From NCBI RefSeq assembly GCF_001713395.1, contig NZ_CP016450.1, positions 1,116,001 through 1,180,000 of the forward strand: a stretch of DNA of 64,000 nt. Direction: 5' to 3'. The stretch is from Sinorhizobium sp. RAC02 (GTDB taxonomy: Bacteria; Pseudomonadota; Alphaproteobacteria; Rhizobiales; Rhizobiaceae). How positions within the stretch are numbered: the stretch's first letter is position 1; each line of letters opens with the position of its first letter. The notes beneath the pieces are model-generated. The model was not told the origin of the DNA and made no database searches. It saw only the letters and a program-made list of their open reading frames with translations. Positions 9,854-20,000 of this stretch are shown here, in pieces. The translations under genes and the position numbers were made by a program.

Positions 9854-10663
9854 ATGATCACCCGGTTTGCGCCCTTCGTCCTGATCGCCTTGTTCTGCAC
9901 GTCTGCGGCCGCGCAGGAAGCGCCGGGAGACTACATCCTGCTTCTCGACGAACAGAACCGGCCGCTTGCTGGTAGTTATCGCATCGGGCCGGATGTGAAG
10001 ATGACGATCCGGGGCACCGATGGCGGCTTGCCACGAAATCCCGTTTATCTGGATCGCGCCTTCTTCCCAACACGCGAAGCGGAGATGCTGGCCTTCTACA
10101 ATGCGCGCCACGCCTATTCCTCCGATCCGGTGGCGATCGACGTCGGCGGTGAGATGCGCATCGTGGACAAGGAGACGTTGCAGCCCCCGCTCTTCAAGGA
10201 TCAGAAGCCGGAGCACGAGAAGGCGTTGATAGTAAAGATCTCGGCGCGTTTGGCCTTCGAGGTGAGCGGCTACAAGCTCGTCGGCAAGGCCTATACCGTC
10301 GAGGGGCCCGAACTTGGCGATGAGGACCGGCGCCTCGGTGATTTTTTCCATGTCGAGACGTTCGATATCGTGCTGCCCGCACCGGCGGCCCGCAAGATCG
10401 CTGCCGTCGAGACTGGTAAGGCATTGAGTTCCAGTGACTTCGAGGCGCTCTTTGTGGAGCGGACAAGCCCCATCCCGGATTTCACGACATGTGTCAGCGA
10501 AAAGCGCAGGACGCCCGATTACAAGGTGCTCGCCGAAAAGCAGAAGGCGAGTGTTGACGCTTTCCTCGCAAATAATTTTTCCGCGGGTCAGGTCTTCTGG
10601 AGCGATGCGGCACGCTACGAGGCGAATTTCGCCATGAGCGTCTATTCCCTCTGCCCGAACTAA
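9854..10663 (+). CDS. Exported protein of unknown function
   Basis: A 269-residue protein with a clear signal peptide: MITRFAPFVLIALFCTSAAAQ, predicted cleavage after AAA or AAAQ near residue 20. The mature part has no motif I recognise. It looks beta-rich (GDYILLLDEQNRPLAGSYRI) and has two Cys (in TTCVSEKRR and the C-terminal SLCPN) that could form a periplasmic disulfide. It begins 31 bases after the COQ10-like gene. Its stop codon TAA (10661-10663) overlaps the TAG stop of the convergent cinA gene (10660-10662). Confidence 0.72.
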   Translation: MITRFAPFVLIALFCTSAAAQEAPGDYILLLDEQNRPLAGSYRIGPDVKMTIRGTDGGLPRNPVYLDRAFFPTREAEMLAFYNARHAYSSDPVAIDVGGEMRIVDKETLQPPLFKDQKPEHEKALIVKISARLAFEVSGYKLVGKAYTVEGPELGDEDRRLGDFFHVETFDIVLPAPAARKIAAVETGKALSSSDFEALFVERTSPIPDFTTCVSEKRRTPDYKVLAEKQKASVDAFLANNFSAGQVFWSDAARYEANFAMSVYSLCPN

Positions 10664-11160
10664 TCCCGCGCGATCTCGATCAGCATTTCCAGCGCGGTGC
10701 GCACCGTCGCAAGCCGGACGGCACTGCGGCCGATATCGCCGTAGCGCATCTCGCGGTGAAGCGTTTCGCGGTCTGTACGGGCTGCGGCGAGGTGGACGAG
10801 GCCGACCGGCTTTTCATCCGAGCCGCCGCCGGGGCCGGCAATACCTGTCACGGCGATAGAGATGTTGGCGCCGGAATTTCCGATGGCACCTTGCGCCATT
10901 TCGAGGGCCGTCGCGCGGGAGACGGCGCCATGGGCCTTCAGCGTCGCATTGGCGACGCCGATCATCTCGCGCTTGGCCTCGTTGGAATAGGTGACGAAAC
11001 CGCGGTCGAAGACGTTTGAAGAGCCGGCGATCTCGGTGATCGCGCCGGCAATCAGGCCGGCGGTGCAGGATTCGGCGGTGGCGATCAGCAGCTTGCGTTC
11101 CGTGAAATCGGCAACGATTGTGCGGGCGGCATTTTCGATGTCTTCCGGCCAGATGCTCAT
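10660..11160 (-). CDS. cinA: CinA C-terminal-domain nicotinamide-nucleotide amidohydrolase
   Basis: A 166-residue stand-alone CinA C-terminal domain (PncC-type), half the size of full CinA. The family deamidates NMN to nicotinate mononucleotide in pyridine-nucleotide recycling. Conserved features are [21 protein letters not shown] near residue 30, the [14 protein letters not shown] segment and [20 protein letters not shown]. The start codon overlaps the ispDF stop as ATGA (11157-11160), indicating translational coupling downstream of ispDF. The N-terminal molybdopterin-like domain of longer CinA proteins is absent, as is common in alphaproteobacteria. Confidence 0.9.
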   Translation of the reverse strand: MSIWPEDIENAARTIVADFTERKLLIATAESCTAGLIAGAITEIAGSSNVFDRGFVTYSNEAKREMIGVANATLKAHGAVSRATALEMAQGAIGNSGANISIAVTGIAGPGGGSDEKPVGLVHLAAARTDRETLHREMRYGDIGRSAVRLATVRTALEMLIEIARD

Positions 11161-12368
11161 GCGTCGGTCCCCCTGTAGACGACGGTCGCGGTGGCAATGG
11201 CGGCAATGCCCTCGCGGCGGCCGATGAAGCCTATCTTCTCGTTGGTCGTTGCCTTCACCGAGCAGCGGTCGATCGAAATTCCAAGGAAGTCCGAAAGGTT
11301 TTGACGCATCGCATCGCGGTGCGGACCGACCTTCGGGGCTTCGGCGATCAGCGAGACGTCGGCATTCATGATCGTGCCACCGTTGGCACGCACGATGCCG
11401 GCGGCATGCTCAAGGAAGATGCGCGAGGCCGCACCCTTCCACTGCATATCCGAAGGCGGAAAATGGTCGCCGATATCGCCGGCGCCACAGGTCGCGAGCA
11501 GGGCGTCCGTCAGGGCGTGCAGGGCGACGTCAGCGTCGGAATGGCCGGAAAGCCTCTGGTCGTGCGGGATGAAGAGGCCACAGAGCGTCACGCCGTCGCC
11601 TTCCACAAGCTGATGCACATCGTAGCCGTTGCCGGTGCGAACATCCGGCAAGCCGTGGGAGAGGCGCTGGTCGGCCATGGTGATGTCCTTCTGCAATGTA
11701 AGCTTGACGTTACCGGCGCTGCCTTCGACGAGATGCACGCGCACGCCGGCCCATTCGGCAATCGAGGCGTCGTCGGTGAAGTCCGTGCGGCCGGAGGCGG
11801 CAGCGCGGCGATGCGCTTCGAGGATGGTGGCGAGGTGGAAGGATTGCGGCGTCTGGGCGGCGAACAGGCCCGAGCGGGACACGGTTTCCGCGACATTGCC
11901 GTTGGCATCCGCCCGCTTCAGCGTGTCGGCAACGGCGACGGCTGGAAGAACCGCACGCGCCCCGTGATGGAAGGCAGCGAGTGTGCGCACGAGGATGGCG
12001 GGCTCGACGAAGGGACGCACGGCATCCTGGATGAGGACGTGGCTGATATCGTCATCGGCGAGGACTTCGAGGCCGGAAAGCACGGATTGCTGGCGGGTCG
12101 CGCCGCCGTGCACGACGGTGAGGCGATCACCGGCGGGCAGGGCTGTGGCGCGGGCGGTCTCGAACAGCGCTTCGTCATCGGGATGTATCACGACCACGAT
12201 ACGCCGGGCCGGCTGCCAATTGACAAAGAGATCGAGCGTATGGGAGATGACCGGCCTTCCGCCGATGCGGCGGTATTGCTTGGGGCCTTCGGCATGACTT
12301 CCGGCCCGTTCACCTCGCCCGGCGGCAACGATCACCACAGCGCAGGATAGCGTGTTTTCCGCCTGCAT
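11157..12368 (-). CDS. ispDF: Bifunctional IspD/IspF isoprenoid biosynthesis enzyme
   Basis: A fusion of 4-diphosphocytidyl-2-C-methyl-D-erythritol synthase (IspD, about residues 1-230) and 2-C-methyl-D-erythritol 2,4-cyclodiphosphate synthase (IspF, about 245-403), steps 3 and 5 of the MEP pathway. The IspD half has AAGRGERAG near the N-terminus and [11 protein letters not shown]. The IspF half has the metal-binding [12 protein letters not shown] and the [16 protein letters not shown] segment. The 403-residue fused form is typical of alphaproteobacteria. It is divergent from dusB across 146 bases and coupled to cinA by an ATGA overlap. Confidence 0.96.
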   Translation of the reverse strand: MQAENTLSCAVVIVAAGRGERAGSHAEGPKQYRRIGGRPVISHTLDLFVNWQPARRIVVVIHPDDEALFETARATALPAGDRLTVVHGGATRQQSVLSGLEVLADDDISHVLIQDAVRPFVEPAILVRTLAAFHHGARAVLPAVAVADTLKRADANGNVAETVSRSGLFAAQTPQSFHLATILEAHRRAAASGRTDFTDDASIAEWAGVRVHLVEGSAGNVKLTLQKDITMADQRLSHGLPDVRTGNGYDVHQLVEGDGVTLCGLFIPHDQRLSGHSDADVALHALTDALLATCGAGDIGDHFPPSDMQWKGAASRIFLEHAAGIVRANGGTIMNADVSLIAEAPKVGPHRDAMRQNLSDFLGISIDRCSVKATTNEKIGFIGRREGIAAIATATVVYRGTDA

Positions 12369-12514
12369 TTCGGTCTCGCACCTCTCGTTTCAAAGCGTTT
12401 TGAGGTGGTTTAGCCGGAAGGATGACGCAATTCCAGCGTCCTTGGGAAAATTACGGGGCGATGTGATTGCGTCTTGGCAAGAACGATAACAATGGCTAAA
12501 AATAGTGCAGAGAC

Positions 12515-13540
12515 ATGACCTGCTTGAAAGATGAGCATTTGACGATCCCCGCCTTGTCAGCGCCGCTCGCGGTTGGTGGCCAGACCCTTCGGAACCGCGT
12601 GGTTCTTGCGCCGATGTCCGGCGTTACGGACCTGCCGTTCCGCGATCTTGCCTGGCGTTTTGGCGCCGGCCTGGTGGTGACCGAGATGGTGGCGAGCCGG
12701 GAACTGGCGCTGAATGCACGGGAAAGCTGGTCGCGCATCCGCAATTGCGGCATCCGGCCCCATATGGTGCAACTCGCCGGCCGCGAGGCACACTGGATGG
12801 CGGAGGCGGCGAAGATCGCGGAGGGCGAGGGCGCCGATATTATCGACATCAACATGGGCTGCCCCGCCAAGAAGGTGATCGGTGGCTATTCGGGCTCGGC
12901 GCTGATGCGGGATCCGGACCATGCGCTCGGCCTGATCGAGGCGACCGTCAACGCGGTCAAGGTGCCGGTGACGGTGAAGATGCGGCTCGGCTGGGATCAT
13001 AATTCGCTCAACGCGCCGCACATTGCTTCGCGCGCGGAGGCTGCTGGTGCTGCGATGATCACCGTGCATGGGCGCACGCGCATGCAGTTCTACGAAGGCC
13101 GGGCCGATTGGGATGCGATTCGCGCGGTGCGTGACGTTCTCACCATTCCGCTCGTGGCGAACGGCGACGTCGATACGGCAGAGGATGCGCAGGAGATTCT
13201 GCGCCGCTCGGGCGCCGATGCCGTCATGGTCGGACGGTCGGCACAGGGGCGGCCCTGGCATCCGGCAGTGCTGGCGGGTGCTTCAGCGCATCCATCGGCG
13301 GAAAAGGTCGCCGCGGTTGCGGTCGAGCACTATCGCATGATGCTTGATTTCTATGGCGATGAAGCGGGCCTGCGCCATGCGCGAAAACATGTTGGCTGGT
13401 ATCTGGAGCGTTTTGCGCCCGGCCTGACCGGACCGGACAAGGCCGCGATCATGACGGCGCGCGACAGCACCTTCGTGGCGGATCGGCTCGCTACCGCCGT
13501 GCTGGGCAACGACACGGCCAGGATTGGAGAGGCCGCATGA
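12515..13540 (+). CDS. dusB: tRNA-dihydrouridine synthase B
   Basis: FMN-dependent reductase that makes dihydrouridine in tRNA; 341 residues. The TIM-barrel N-terminus carries [20 protein letters not shown]. The catalytic cysteine is Cys116 in [19 protein letters not shown]. Other conserved parts are [21 protein letters not shown] and the FMN phosphate-binding ANGDVDT...[11 protein letters not shown]. Placement immediately before ntrB, as the old 'nifR3' gene, is the classical alphaproteobacterial arrangement. Its stop overlaps the ntrB start as ATGA (13537-13540). Confidence 0.96.
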   Translation: MTCLKDEHLTIPALSAPLAVGGQTLRNRVVLAPMSGVTDLPFRDLAWRFGAGLVVTEMVASRELALNARESWSRIRNCGIRPHMVQLAGREAHWMAEAAKIAEGEGADIIDINMGCPAKKVIGGYSGSALMRDPDHALGLIEATVNAVKVPVTVKMRLGWDHNSLNAPHIASRAEAAGAAMITVHGRTRMQFYEGRADWDAIRAVRDVLTIPLVANGDVDTAEDAQEILRRSGADAVMVGRSAQGRPWHPAVLAGASAHPSAEKVAAVAVEHYRMMLDFYGDEAGLRHARKHVGWYLERFAPGLTGPDKAAIMTARDSTFVADRLATAVLGNDTARIGEAA

Positions 13541-14685
13541 CGGACAAGGCCGCAGACCAGAATGCCGCGAAGGCGCCGGATCTCGCGCTCGCCGTGCTCA
13601 ACGCCATCCAGAACCCGGTCATCCTCGTCGACGTCAACGGGTTCATCGCCTTTGCCAACTGGGAGGCCGAATCCTTCTTCGGCGCGAGCGCCAACCATCT
13701 CGCCAGGCACAAGGTTTCCGCCGTCATCCCCTTCGGCAGCCCGCTCTTGACGCTGATCGACCAGGTGCGTGAGCGCAAGGCGCCGGTCAGCGAATATCGG
13801 GTGGATCTCAGCTCGCCGCGGCTCGGCGCGGAAAAGCTCGTCGATATCTACGTGGCGCCGGTGACGACCGAGCCGGGCGCGGTGGTGGTCGTCATCCAGG
13901 AGCGCTCTATGGCGGACAAGATCGACCGCCAGCTCACCCATCGCGCTGCCGCGCGTTCGGTGACGGGGCTCGCCTCCATGCTGGCGCACGAGATCAAGAA
14001 CCCGCTTTCCGGCATTCGCGGCGCAGCGCAGCTTTTGGAAACCTCCGTGCTCGATGAGGACCGGGCGCTGACCCGACTCATCTGCGACGAGACCGACCGC
14101 ATCGTCTCGCTGGTCGACCGGATGGAAGTGTTTTCCGACGAGCGGCCGATCGACCGCGTGCCGCTCAACATTCATTCCGTGCTCGACCATGTGAAGGCTG
14201 TCGCCAAGGCGGGGTTCGGGCGGGATATCAAGATCACCGAGCTTTATGATCCCTCGTTGCCGGCGGTCTATGCCAATCGCGACCAGCTCGTTCAGGTGTT
14301 TCTCAACCTCATCAAGAATGCGGCCGAGGCTGTCGGCAACCGGCCGGATGGGGAAATCCAGCTGACGACTGCCTACCGGCCCGGCATTCGGCTTTCGGTG
14401 GCCGGCACGCGCGAAAAGATTTCGCTGCCGCTCGAGTTCTGTGTGCATGACAATGGCCCCGGCGTGCCGGCGGATCTCGTCCCGCACCTCTTCGATCCTT
14501 TCATCACGACCAAGACCAACGGCTCCGGCCTAGGTCTCGCACTGGTCGCAAAGATTATCGGTGGCCATGGCGGCATTGTCGAATGCGACAGCCAGGGTTC
14601 CCGCACCACCTTCCGCGTGCTGATGCCGGCCTCTCGCGGCGTCAGTGAAGACGACGACTTTCCCAAGACCAAAGGACGTATCTAA
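13537..14685 (+). CDS. ntrB: Nitrogen regulation sensor histidine kinase NtrB
   Basis: Cytoplasmic two-component kinase that phosphorylates or dephosphorylates NtrC in response to PII proteins; 382 residues. An N-terminal PAS domain (about 15-120, with [20 protein letters not shown]) is followed by the H-box [20 protein letters not shown] with His151. The kinase domain has the N box ([11 protein letters not shown]), the G1 box (DNGPGVP) and the G2 box (GSGLGLALV). It is translationally coupled to dusB upstream and ntrC downstream (TAATG, one-base overlap). Confidence 0.97.
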   Translation: MTDKAADQNAAKAPDLALAVLNAIQNPVILVDVNGFIAFANWEAESFFGASANHLARHKVSAVIPFGSPLLTLIDQVRERKAPVSEYRVDLSSPRLGAEKLVDIYVAPVTTEPGAVVVVIQERSMADKIDRQLTHRAAARSVTGLASMLAHEIKNPLSGIRGAAQLLETSVLDEDRALTRLICDETDRIVSLVDRMEVFSDERPIDRVPLNIHSVLDHVKAVAKAGFGRDIKITELYDPSLPAVYANRDQLVQVFLNLIKNAAEAVGNRPDGEIQLTTAYRPGIRLSVAGTREKISLPLEFCVHDNGPGVPADLVPHLFDPFITTKTNGSGLGLALVAKIIGGHGGIVECDSQGSRTTFRVLMPASRGVSEDDDFPKTKGRI

Positions 14686-16139
14686 TGACAGGCGCCACAG
14701 TCCTCGTTGCCGATGACGATGCCGCGATCCGCACGGTGCTCAACCAAGCCCTCAGCCGTGCGGGATATGATGTGCGCATCACCTCCAACGCAGCGACCCT
14801 GTGGCGCTGGATTTCTGCCGGCGAGGGCGACATCGTCGTGACCGATGTCGTGATGCCGGACGAGAACGCCTTCGACCTGCTGCCGCGCATCAAGAAGGCC
14901 CGCCCGGAGCTGCCGGTGCTCGTGATGAGCGCGCAAAACACCTTCATGACGGCGATCAAGGCCTCGGAGAAGGGCGCCTACGACTATCTTCCGAAGCCTT
15001 TCGACCTCACTGAACTCATTGCCATCATCGGCCGGGCGCTTTCGGAGCCGAAGCGCAAGCCCGCCCGCCTCGACGACGACACGCAGGACGGCATGCCGCT
15101 CGTCGGCCGCTCGGCCGCGATGCAGGAAATCTACCGCGTGCTCGCCCGCCTGATGCAGACCGACCTGACGCTGATGATCACCGGCGAATCGGGCACGGGC
15201 AAAGAACTTGTCGCGCGGGCGCTGCATGATTACGGCAAGCGCCGCAACGGCCCTTTCGTCGCCATCAACATGGCGGCGATCCCGCGCGACCTCATCGAAT
15301 CGGAACTGTTCGGGCATGAGAAGGGCGCCTTTACCGGGGCTCAGAACCGTTCGACCGGCCGCTTTGAGCAGGCAGAAGGCGGCACGCTCTTCCTCGACGA
15401 GATCGGCGACATGCCGATGGACGCCCAGACCCGTCTGCTGCGCGTGCTTCAGCAGGGCGAATATACGACAGTGGGTGGGCGCACGCCGATCCGTACGGAT
15501 GTGCGCATCGTGGCGGCGACCAACAAGGACCTGAAGCAGTCGATCAATCAGGGCCTCTTTCGCGAAGACCTCTATTACCGTCTGAACGTCGTGCCGTTGC
15601 GCCTGCCGCCGCTGCGCGACCGGGCGGAGGATATCCCCGATCTGGTGCGCCATTTCGTGCAGCAGGCGGAAAAGGAAGGGCTCGACGCCAAGCGATTCGA
15701 TCAGGAGGCGCTGGAACTGATGAAGGCGCATCCTTGGCCGGGCAACGTGCGCGAACTGGAAAATGTGGTGCGCCGGCTCACCGCACTCTATCCGCAGGAC
15801 GTGATCAGCCGCGAAATCATCGAGACGGAGCTGCGTGCCGACATTCCCGACAGCCCGATCGAGAAGACGGTGGCGCGCACGTGGTCGTTGTCGATTTCGC
15901 AGGCCGTCGAGGAAAATATGCGGCAGTACTTTGCCGGCTTCGGTGATGGCCTGCCGCCGGTCGGGCTGTACGATCGTGTGTTGGCCGAGGTGGAGTATCC
16001 GCTGATCCTGGCGGCTCTGACTGCAACGCGCGGCAATCAGATCAAGGCCGCCGACCTGCTCGGCCTCAACCGCAACACGCTGCGCAAGAAAATTCGCGAA
16101 CTGGGTGTATCCGTGTACAGAAGTTCCCGCTCCGCTTGA
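14685..16139 (+). CDS. ntrC: Nitrogen regulation response regulator NtrC
   Basis: Sigma-54-dependent activator of nitrogen-assimilation genes; 484 residues. The receiver domain has the acidic pair at Asp10-12 and phospho-acceptor Asp54 ([10 protein letters not shown]). The AAA+ domain holds Walker [15 protein letters not shown], an intact sigma-54 contact loop EKGAFTGAQ, Walker [12 protein letters not shown] and the arginine-finger region. A Fis-type HTH lies at the C-terminus ([21 protein letters not shown]). The intact GAFTGA contrasts with NtrX downstream. Confidence 0.97.
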   Translation: MTGATVLVADDDAAIRTVLNQALSRAGYDVRITSNAATLWRWISAGEGDIVVTDVVMPDENAFDLLPRIKKARPELPVLVMSAQNTFMTAIKASEKGAYDYLPKPFDLTELIAIIGRALSEPKRKPARLDDDTQDGMPLVGRSAAMQEIYRVLARLMQTDLTLMITGESGTGKELVARALHDYGKRRNGPFVAINMAAIPRDLIESELFGHEKGAFTGAQNRSTGRFEQAEGGTLFLDEIGDMPMDAQTRLLRVLQQGEYTTVGGRTPIRTDVRIVAATNKDLKQSINQGLFREDLYYRLNVVPLRLPPLRDRAEDIPDLVRHFVQQAEKEGLDAKRFDQEALELMKAHPWPGNVRELENVVRRLTALYPQDVISREIIETELRADIPDSPIEKTVARTWSLSISQAVEENMRQYFAGFGDGLPPVGLYDRVLAEVEYPLILAALTATRGNQIKAADLLGLNRNTLRKKIRELGVSVYRSSRSA

Positions 16140-16336
16140 CTTATCGGTTGGGGGCGTTGCATTTTGGCCACAATCTGTTGCTTGAGGGTAACAGAGGGGT
16201 TTGCGGCCGAATAGGTTCGCGTGCCTGATCGTTCTGGATGTGGGTGCAAAATGCAGCCGATCCTTACGCGATCGGCGCTACTCCGGAAAACACGAGAAAA
16301 ACGTCGGCGCCCTTCGGGTATCCGGTCGGGGAAGCG

Positions 16337-18616
16337 ATGCGGCAGATGAATGAGGGCGTAAGCCTGCTTTCGGCAACGAGCGACGCGGGAACGGGTGGCG
16401 ACCGCCGCGCGTCCTTTGCTCTGCCTGGCCTGCTGCTGGCCGGCGGCGCGCTTGTCGCGGCGACGATCTCTCTGTTCATCCTGCTCGGCCTGACGCCGAT
16501 CAAGCCTGAAGCCAATGTCGTCATTGCATCGGCGGCGATCAACGCGATCTTCATCGTCGGCCTGATGTTCCTGATCGGCCGCGAAATCCTGCGGCTTTTG
16601 CGCGCCCGACGGCGCGGCCGTGCCGCGGCGCGCCTGCATGTGCGGATCGTGGCGCTTTTCTCCATTGTCGCGATCACGCCGGCCGTGCTGGTCGCGATCT
16701 TTGCGTCCATCACGCTGGATGTCGGCCTCGATCGCTGGTTTTCGCTCCGGACCCAGTCGATCGTCAGCTCGTCGCTCAATGTGGCGCAGGCCTATATGCT
16801 TGAAAATGCGAGCTATCTTCAGGGCCAGACCGTGTCGATGGCAAACGACCTTGATCGCAATCGCCAGCTCTACAGCCTCGACCGCACGGGCTTCATAGAA
16901 TTGATGACACGGCAGGCACGCGGTCGCGGCATGCTCGGTGCTTTCCTTCTGCGTGCCGATGGCTCGACCCTCGTTCAAGCCAACATCCACACCGAAAGCC
17001 CGTTGCCGGCGGTGCCCGAGGAAGCGTTGCGCGCGTCAGCCGCGGGCCAGCCGACACTGATTCCACCGGGAACGACGAACCTCGTCGGTGCCATCATCAA
17101 GCTCGACAACATTCCGGACGCCTTCCTCTATACGATCCGCACCGTCGACCCCGAAGTCATGCGCTCGATGCGGCTGATGGAGGAGAACACGGCGGAGTAT
17201 CGCGCACTTGAGGCAGGCCGCACGACGCTGCAGATTGCCTTCGGCGTGCTTTATCTCGGTTTCGCCCTCATCGTGCTTCTCGCTGCGATCTGGACGGCAA
17301 TCGCCGTCGCCGACCGGATCGTTCGCCCGATCCGTCAGCTTATCGGTGCGGCCGACAGCGTCGCCTCCGGCAATCTGGATGTGAGCGTTCCGGTGCGCAC
17401 TGTGGACGGCGACGTTGGTAACCTTTCGCGCACCTTCAACAAGATGATTGCAGAAATCCGCGCGCAGCAGGACCAGATCCTTGACGCGAAGGACGAGGTC
17501 GAACATCGCCGCCGGTTTATCGAGGCCGTGCTTTCCGGCGTGACTGCCGCGGTCATTGGCGTCGAGCAAGATGGGCGGGTGACGATCGCCAACCTTTCGG
17601 CAGAACTGCTTTTGGGGCGCAATGTCAGCGACCTCATCGGCAAGCCGCTGGCAGAGGTGGCACCGGAAATTGCAGCCGTGCTCACCGAAGGGTCTGGTCG
17701 CTACCGCAACGACCACCGCAAGCAGGTCAATATCATGCATGGCGGCAAGGAGCGGACGCTCAACGTGCAGGTGACGCGCGAGGAGGCCAAGGATGCGAAG
17801 GAGTCCTATGTCGTCACCATCGACGACATTACCGACCTGGTCATCGCACAGCGCTCGACGGCTTGGGCGGATGTGGCGCGGCGAATCGCGCACGAGATCA
17901 AGAACCCGCTGACGCCGATCCAGCTCTCCGCAGAACGCCTTCGCCGCCGCTACGGCAAGCAGATCGACCCCGAGGATCGGGCGGTGTTCGACCAGTGTAC
18001 GGACACGATCGTGCGGCAGGTGGAAGACATCGGCCGCATGGTGGACGAGTTTTCGACCTTCGCCCGCATGCCCAAGCCGACCAAGGAGCGTTCTGACCTG
18101 CGGAACATCCTGAAGGATGCGGTGTTCCTGCGCGAAATGGGCAACAACCACGTCACGTTCCATAAGGACCTGGGCGAGGTGCCGCTGACGGGGCTGTTCG
18201 ATGCGCGCATGCTGGGCCAGGCTTTTGGCAATCTTATCAAGAATGCGGTGGAAGCAATCGAGGCGCTGCCGCCGGATGGCTCGCGTGAGGAACGCAAGGT
18301 TCTCGTTCGCGCGACGCCCGACGATGCGGGACGGCGGTTCGTCGTCGATGTCATTGACAACGGCAAAGGTCTGCCGACGGAGAACCGGCATCGTATTCTA
18401 GAACCCTATATGACGATGCGCGAGAAGGGCACGGGGCTCGGCCTCGCCATCGTGAAGAAGATCATCGAAGACCATGGCGGGCAGCTGGAACTGCACGATG
18501 CCCCTGCGGACTTCGACAATGGCCATGGGGCGATGATCCGCGTGATCCTGCCCTACGAGGAAACGGTGGCCATCGGTGCGGAAAAGAAGAGCAAGGAAAT
18601 GAGCCATGGCGTCTGA
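16337..18616 (+). CDS. ntrY: Membrane nitrogen sensor histidine kinase NtrY
   Basis: Membrane-bound partner kinase of NtrX. The N-terminus has three or four transmembrane segments (GLLLAGGALVAATISLFILL, NAIFIVGLMFLIG, IVALFSIVAITPAVLVAIFA). A periplasmic loop, another membrane segment (LYLGFALIVLLAAIWTAIAV) and a HAMP domain follow (RPIRQLIGAADSVASGNLDV). A PAS domain precedes the H-box [20 protein letters not shown] and the ATP-binding domain with GTGLGLAIVKKI. I place the start at ATG 16337, preceded by GGGGAA at 16328-16333, giving 759 residues. An upstream in-frame ATG at 16238 lacks a ribosome-binding site. It overlaps ntrX by 11 bases. Confidence 0.94.
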   Translation: MRQMNEGVSLLSATSDAGTGGDRRASFALPGLLLAGGALVAATISLFILLGLTPIKPEANVVIASAAINAIFIVGLMFLIGREILRLLRARRRGRAAARLHVRIVALFSIVAITPAVLVAIFASITLDVGLDRWFSLRTQSIVSSSLNVAQAYMLENASYLQGQTVSMANDLDRNRQLYSLDRTGFIELMTRQARGRGMLGAFLLRADGSTLVQANIHTESPLPAVPEEALRASAAGQPTLIPPGTTNLVGAIIKLDNIPDAFLYTIRTVDPEVMRSMRLMEENTAEYRALEAGRTTLQIAFGVLYLGFALIVLLAAIWTAIAVADRIVRPIRQLIGAADSVASGNLDVSVPVRTVDGDVGNLSRTFNKMIAEIRAQQDQILDAKDEVEHRRRFIEAVLSGVTAAVIGVEQDGRVTIANLSAELLLGRNVSDLIGKPLAEVAPEIAAVLTEGSGRYRNDHRKQVNIMHGGKERTLNVQVTREEAKDAKESYVVTIDDITDLVIAQRSTAWADVARRIAHEIKNPLTPIQLSAERLRRRYGKQIDPEDRAVFDQCTDTIVRQVEDIGRMVDEFSTFARMPKPTKERSDLRNILKDAVFLREMGNNHVTFHKDLGEVPLTGLFDARMLGQAFGNLIKNAVEAIEALPPDGSREERKVLVRATPDDAGRRFVVDVIDNGKGLPTENRHRILEPYMTMREKGTGLGLAIVKKIIEDHGGQLELHDAPADFDNGHGAMIRVILPYEETVAIGAEKKSKEMSHGV

Positions 18617-19970
18617 TATTCTCGTAGTCGACGACGAAGAGGACATTCGCGAGATCGTCTCGGGCATCCTTTCGGACGAGGGTCACGAAACGCGCACCGC
18701 CTATGACAGCGACAGCGCGCTGGCCGCGATCAGCGATCGCGTGCCGCGTCTCGTCTTCCTCGATATCTGGATGCAGGGCAGCAAGCTCGACGGGCTGGCG
18801 CTGCTCGACGAAATCAAGAGCCGTTACCCGGATCTGCCGGTCGTGATGATCTCGGGCCACGGCAATATCGAGACGGCCGTCTCGGCGATCCGCCGCGGCG
18901 CCTACGATTTTATCGAGAAGCCGTTCAAGGCGGACCGGCTGATTCTCATCGCCGAGCGGGCACTGGAGAATTCCAAGCTGCGCCGCGAGGTGACGGAACT
19001 CAAGAAGCGGTCCGGTGATCCGGCCGAGTTGATCGGCACCTCCGTTGCCGTCTCGCAGCTGCGCCAGAACATCGACAAGGTCTCGCCGACCAACAGCCGC
19101 ATCATGATTCTCGGCCCCTCCGGTTCCGGCAAGGAACTGGTGGCGCGCATGATTCACCGCAAATCGACCCGTGCGACTGGACCGTTCGTCGTGCTCAACG
19201 CCGCGGCAATCACGCCGGAACGCATGGAAGTCGCGCTGTTCGGGACGGAAGGCACGCCCGGCCAGTCGCGCAAGACGGGTGCGCTGGAAGAGGCGCATGG
19301 CGGCATCCTCTATCTCGACGAGATCGGCGAAATGCCGCGCGAGACGCAGAACAAGATTCTTCGCGTGCTGGTCGACCAGCAGTTCGAGCGCGTCGGCGGT
19401 TCCAAGCGGGTGAGGGTGGATGTGCGCATCATCTCCTCCACGGCCTACAATCTCGAAAGCCTGATCGCCGAAGGCGGCTTTCGCGAGGACCTTTATCACC
19501 GCCTTGCCGTCGTGCCGGTGCGTGTACCGCCGCTCGCAGAACGCCGTGAGGATATTCCGTTCCTCGTCGACATGTTCATGCGACAGGTCAGCGAGCAGGC
19601 GGGCATCCGCGCGCGGAAAATCGGCGACGACGCACTCGCCGTGCTGCAGGCCCACGACTGGCCGGGCAACATCCGCCAGCTGCGCAACAATATCGAGCGC
19701 CTGATGATTCTCGCGCGCAGCGACGGCCCGGACACGCCGATCACTGCCGACATGCTGCCGACGGAAGTGGGCGACATGCTGCCGAAGATTTCGACCCAGG
19801 GCGACCAGCACATCATGACGCTGCCGCTGCGCGAAGCGCGTGAAATGTTCGAGCGTGACTATCTCATCGCCCAGATCAACCGCTTCGGCGGCAACATTTC
19901 CCGTACCGCCGAATTTGTCGGCATGGAACGCTCCGCGCTCCATCGCAAACTGAAGTCGCTTGGCGTATAA
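18606..19970 (+). CDS. ntrX: Response regulator NtrX
   Basis: NtrC-family response regulator paired with NtrY, 454 residues. The receiver domain has phospho-acceptor Asp53 (LVFLDIWMQGS). The AAA+ domain has Walker A GPSGSGKELVARM and Walker B ILYLDEIGEMP. In the place of the sigma-54 contact loop GAFTGA it has GTEGTPGQSRKTGALEEA, so it lacks the residues needed to remodel sigma-54 holoenzyme. A Fis-type HTH closes the protein (ISRTAEFVGMERSALHRKL). The loss is known for alphaproteobacterial NtrX, which can act on sigma-70 promoters. Confidence 0.96.
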   Translation: MASDILVVDDEEDIREIVSGILSDEGHETRTAYDSDSALAAISDRVPRLVFLDIWMQGSKLDGLALLDEIKSRYPDLPVVMISGHGNIETAVSAIRRGAYDFIEKPFKADRLILIAERALENSKLRREVTELKKRSGDPAELIGTSVAVSQLRQNIDKVSPTNSRIMILGPSGSGKELVARMIHRKSTRATGPFVVLNAAAITPERMEVALFGTEGTPGQSRKTGALEEAHGGILYLDEIGEMPRETQNKILRVLVDQQFERVGGSKRVRVDVRIISSTAYNLESLIAEGGFREDLYHRLAVVPVRVPPLAERREDIPFLVDMFMRQVSEQAGIRARKIGDDALAVLQAHDWPGNIRQLRNNIERLMILARSDGPDTPITADMLPTEVGDMLPKISTQGDQHIMTLPLREAREMFERDYLIAQINRFGGNISRTAEFVGMERSALHRKLKSLGV

Positions 19971-20000
19971 GGCCGTCCGGGGACTGCGGGGTTTTAGGGT

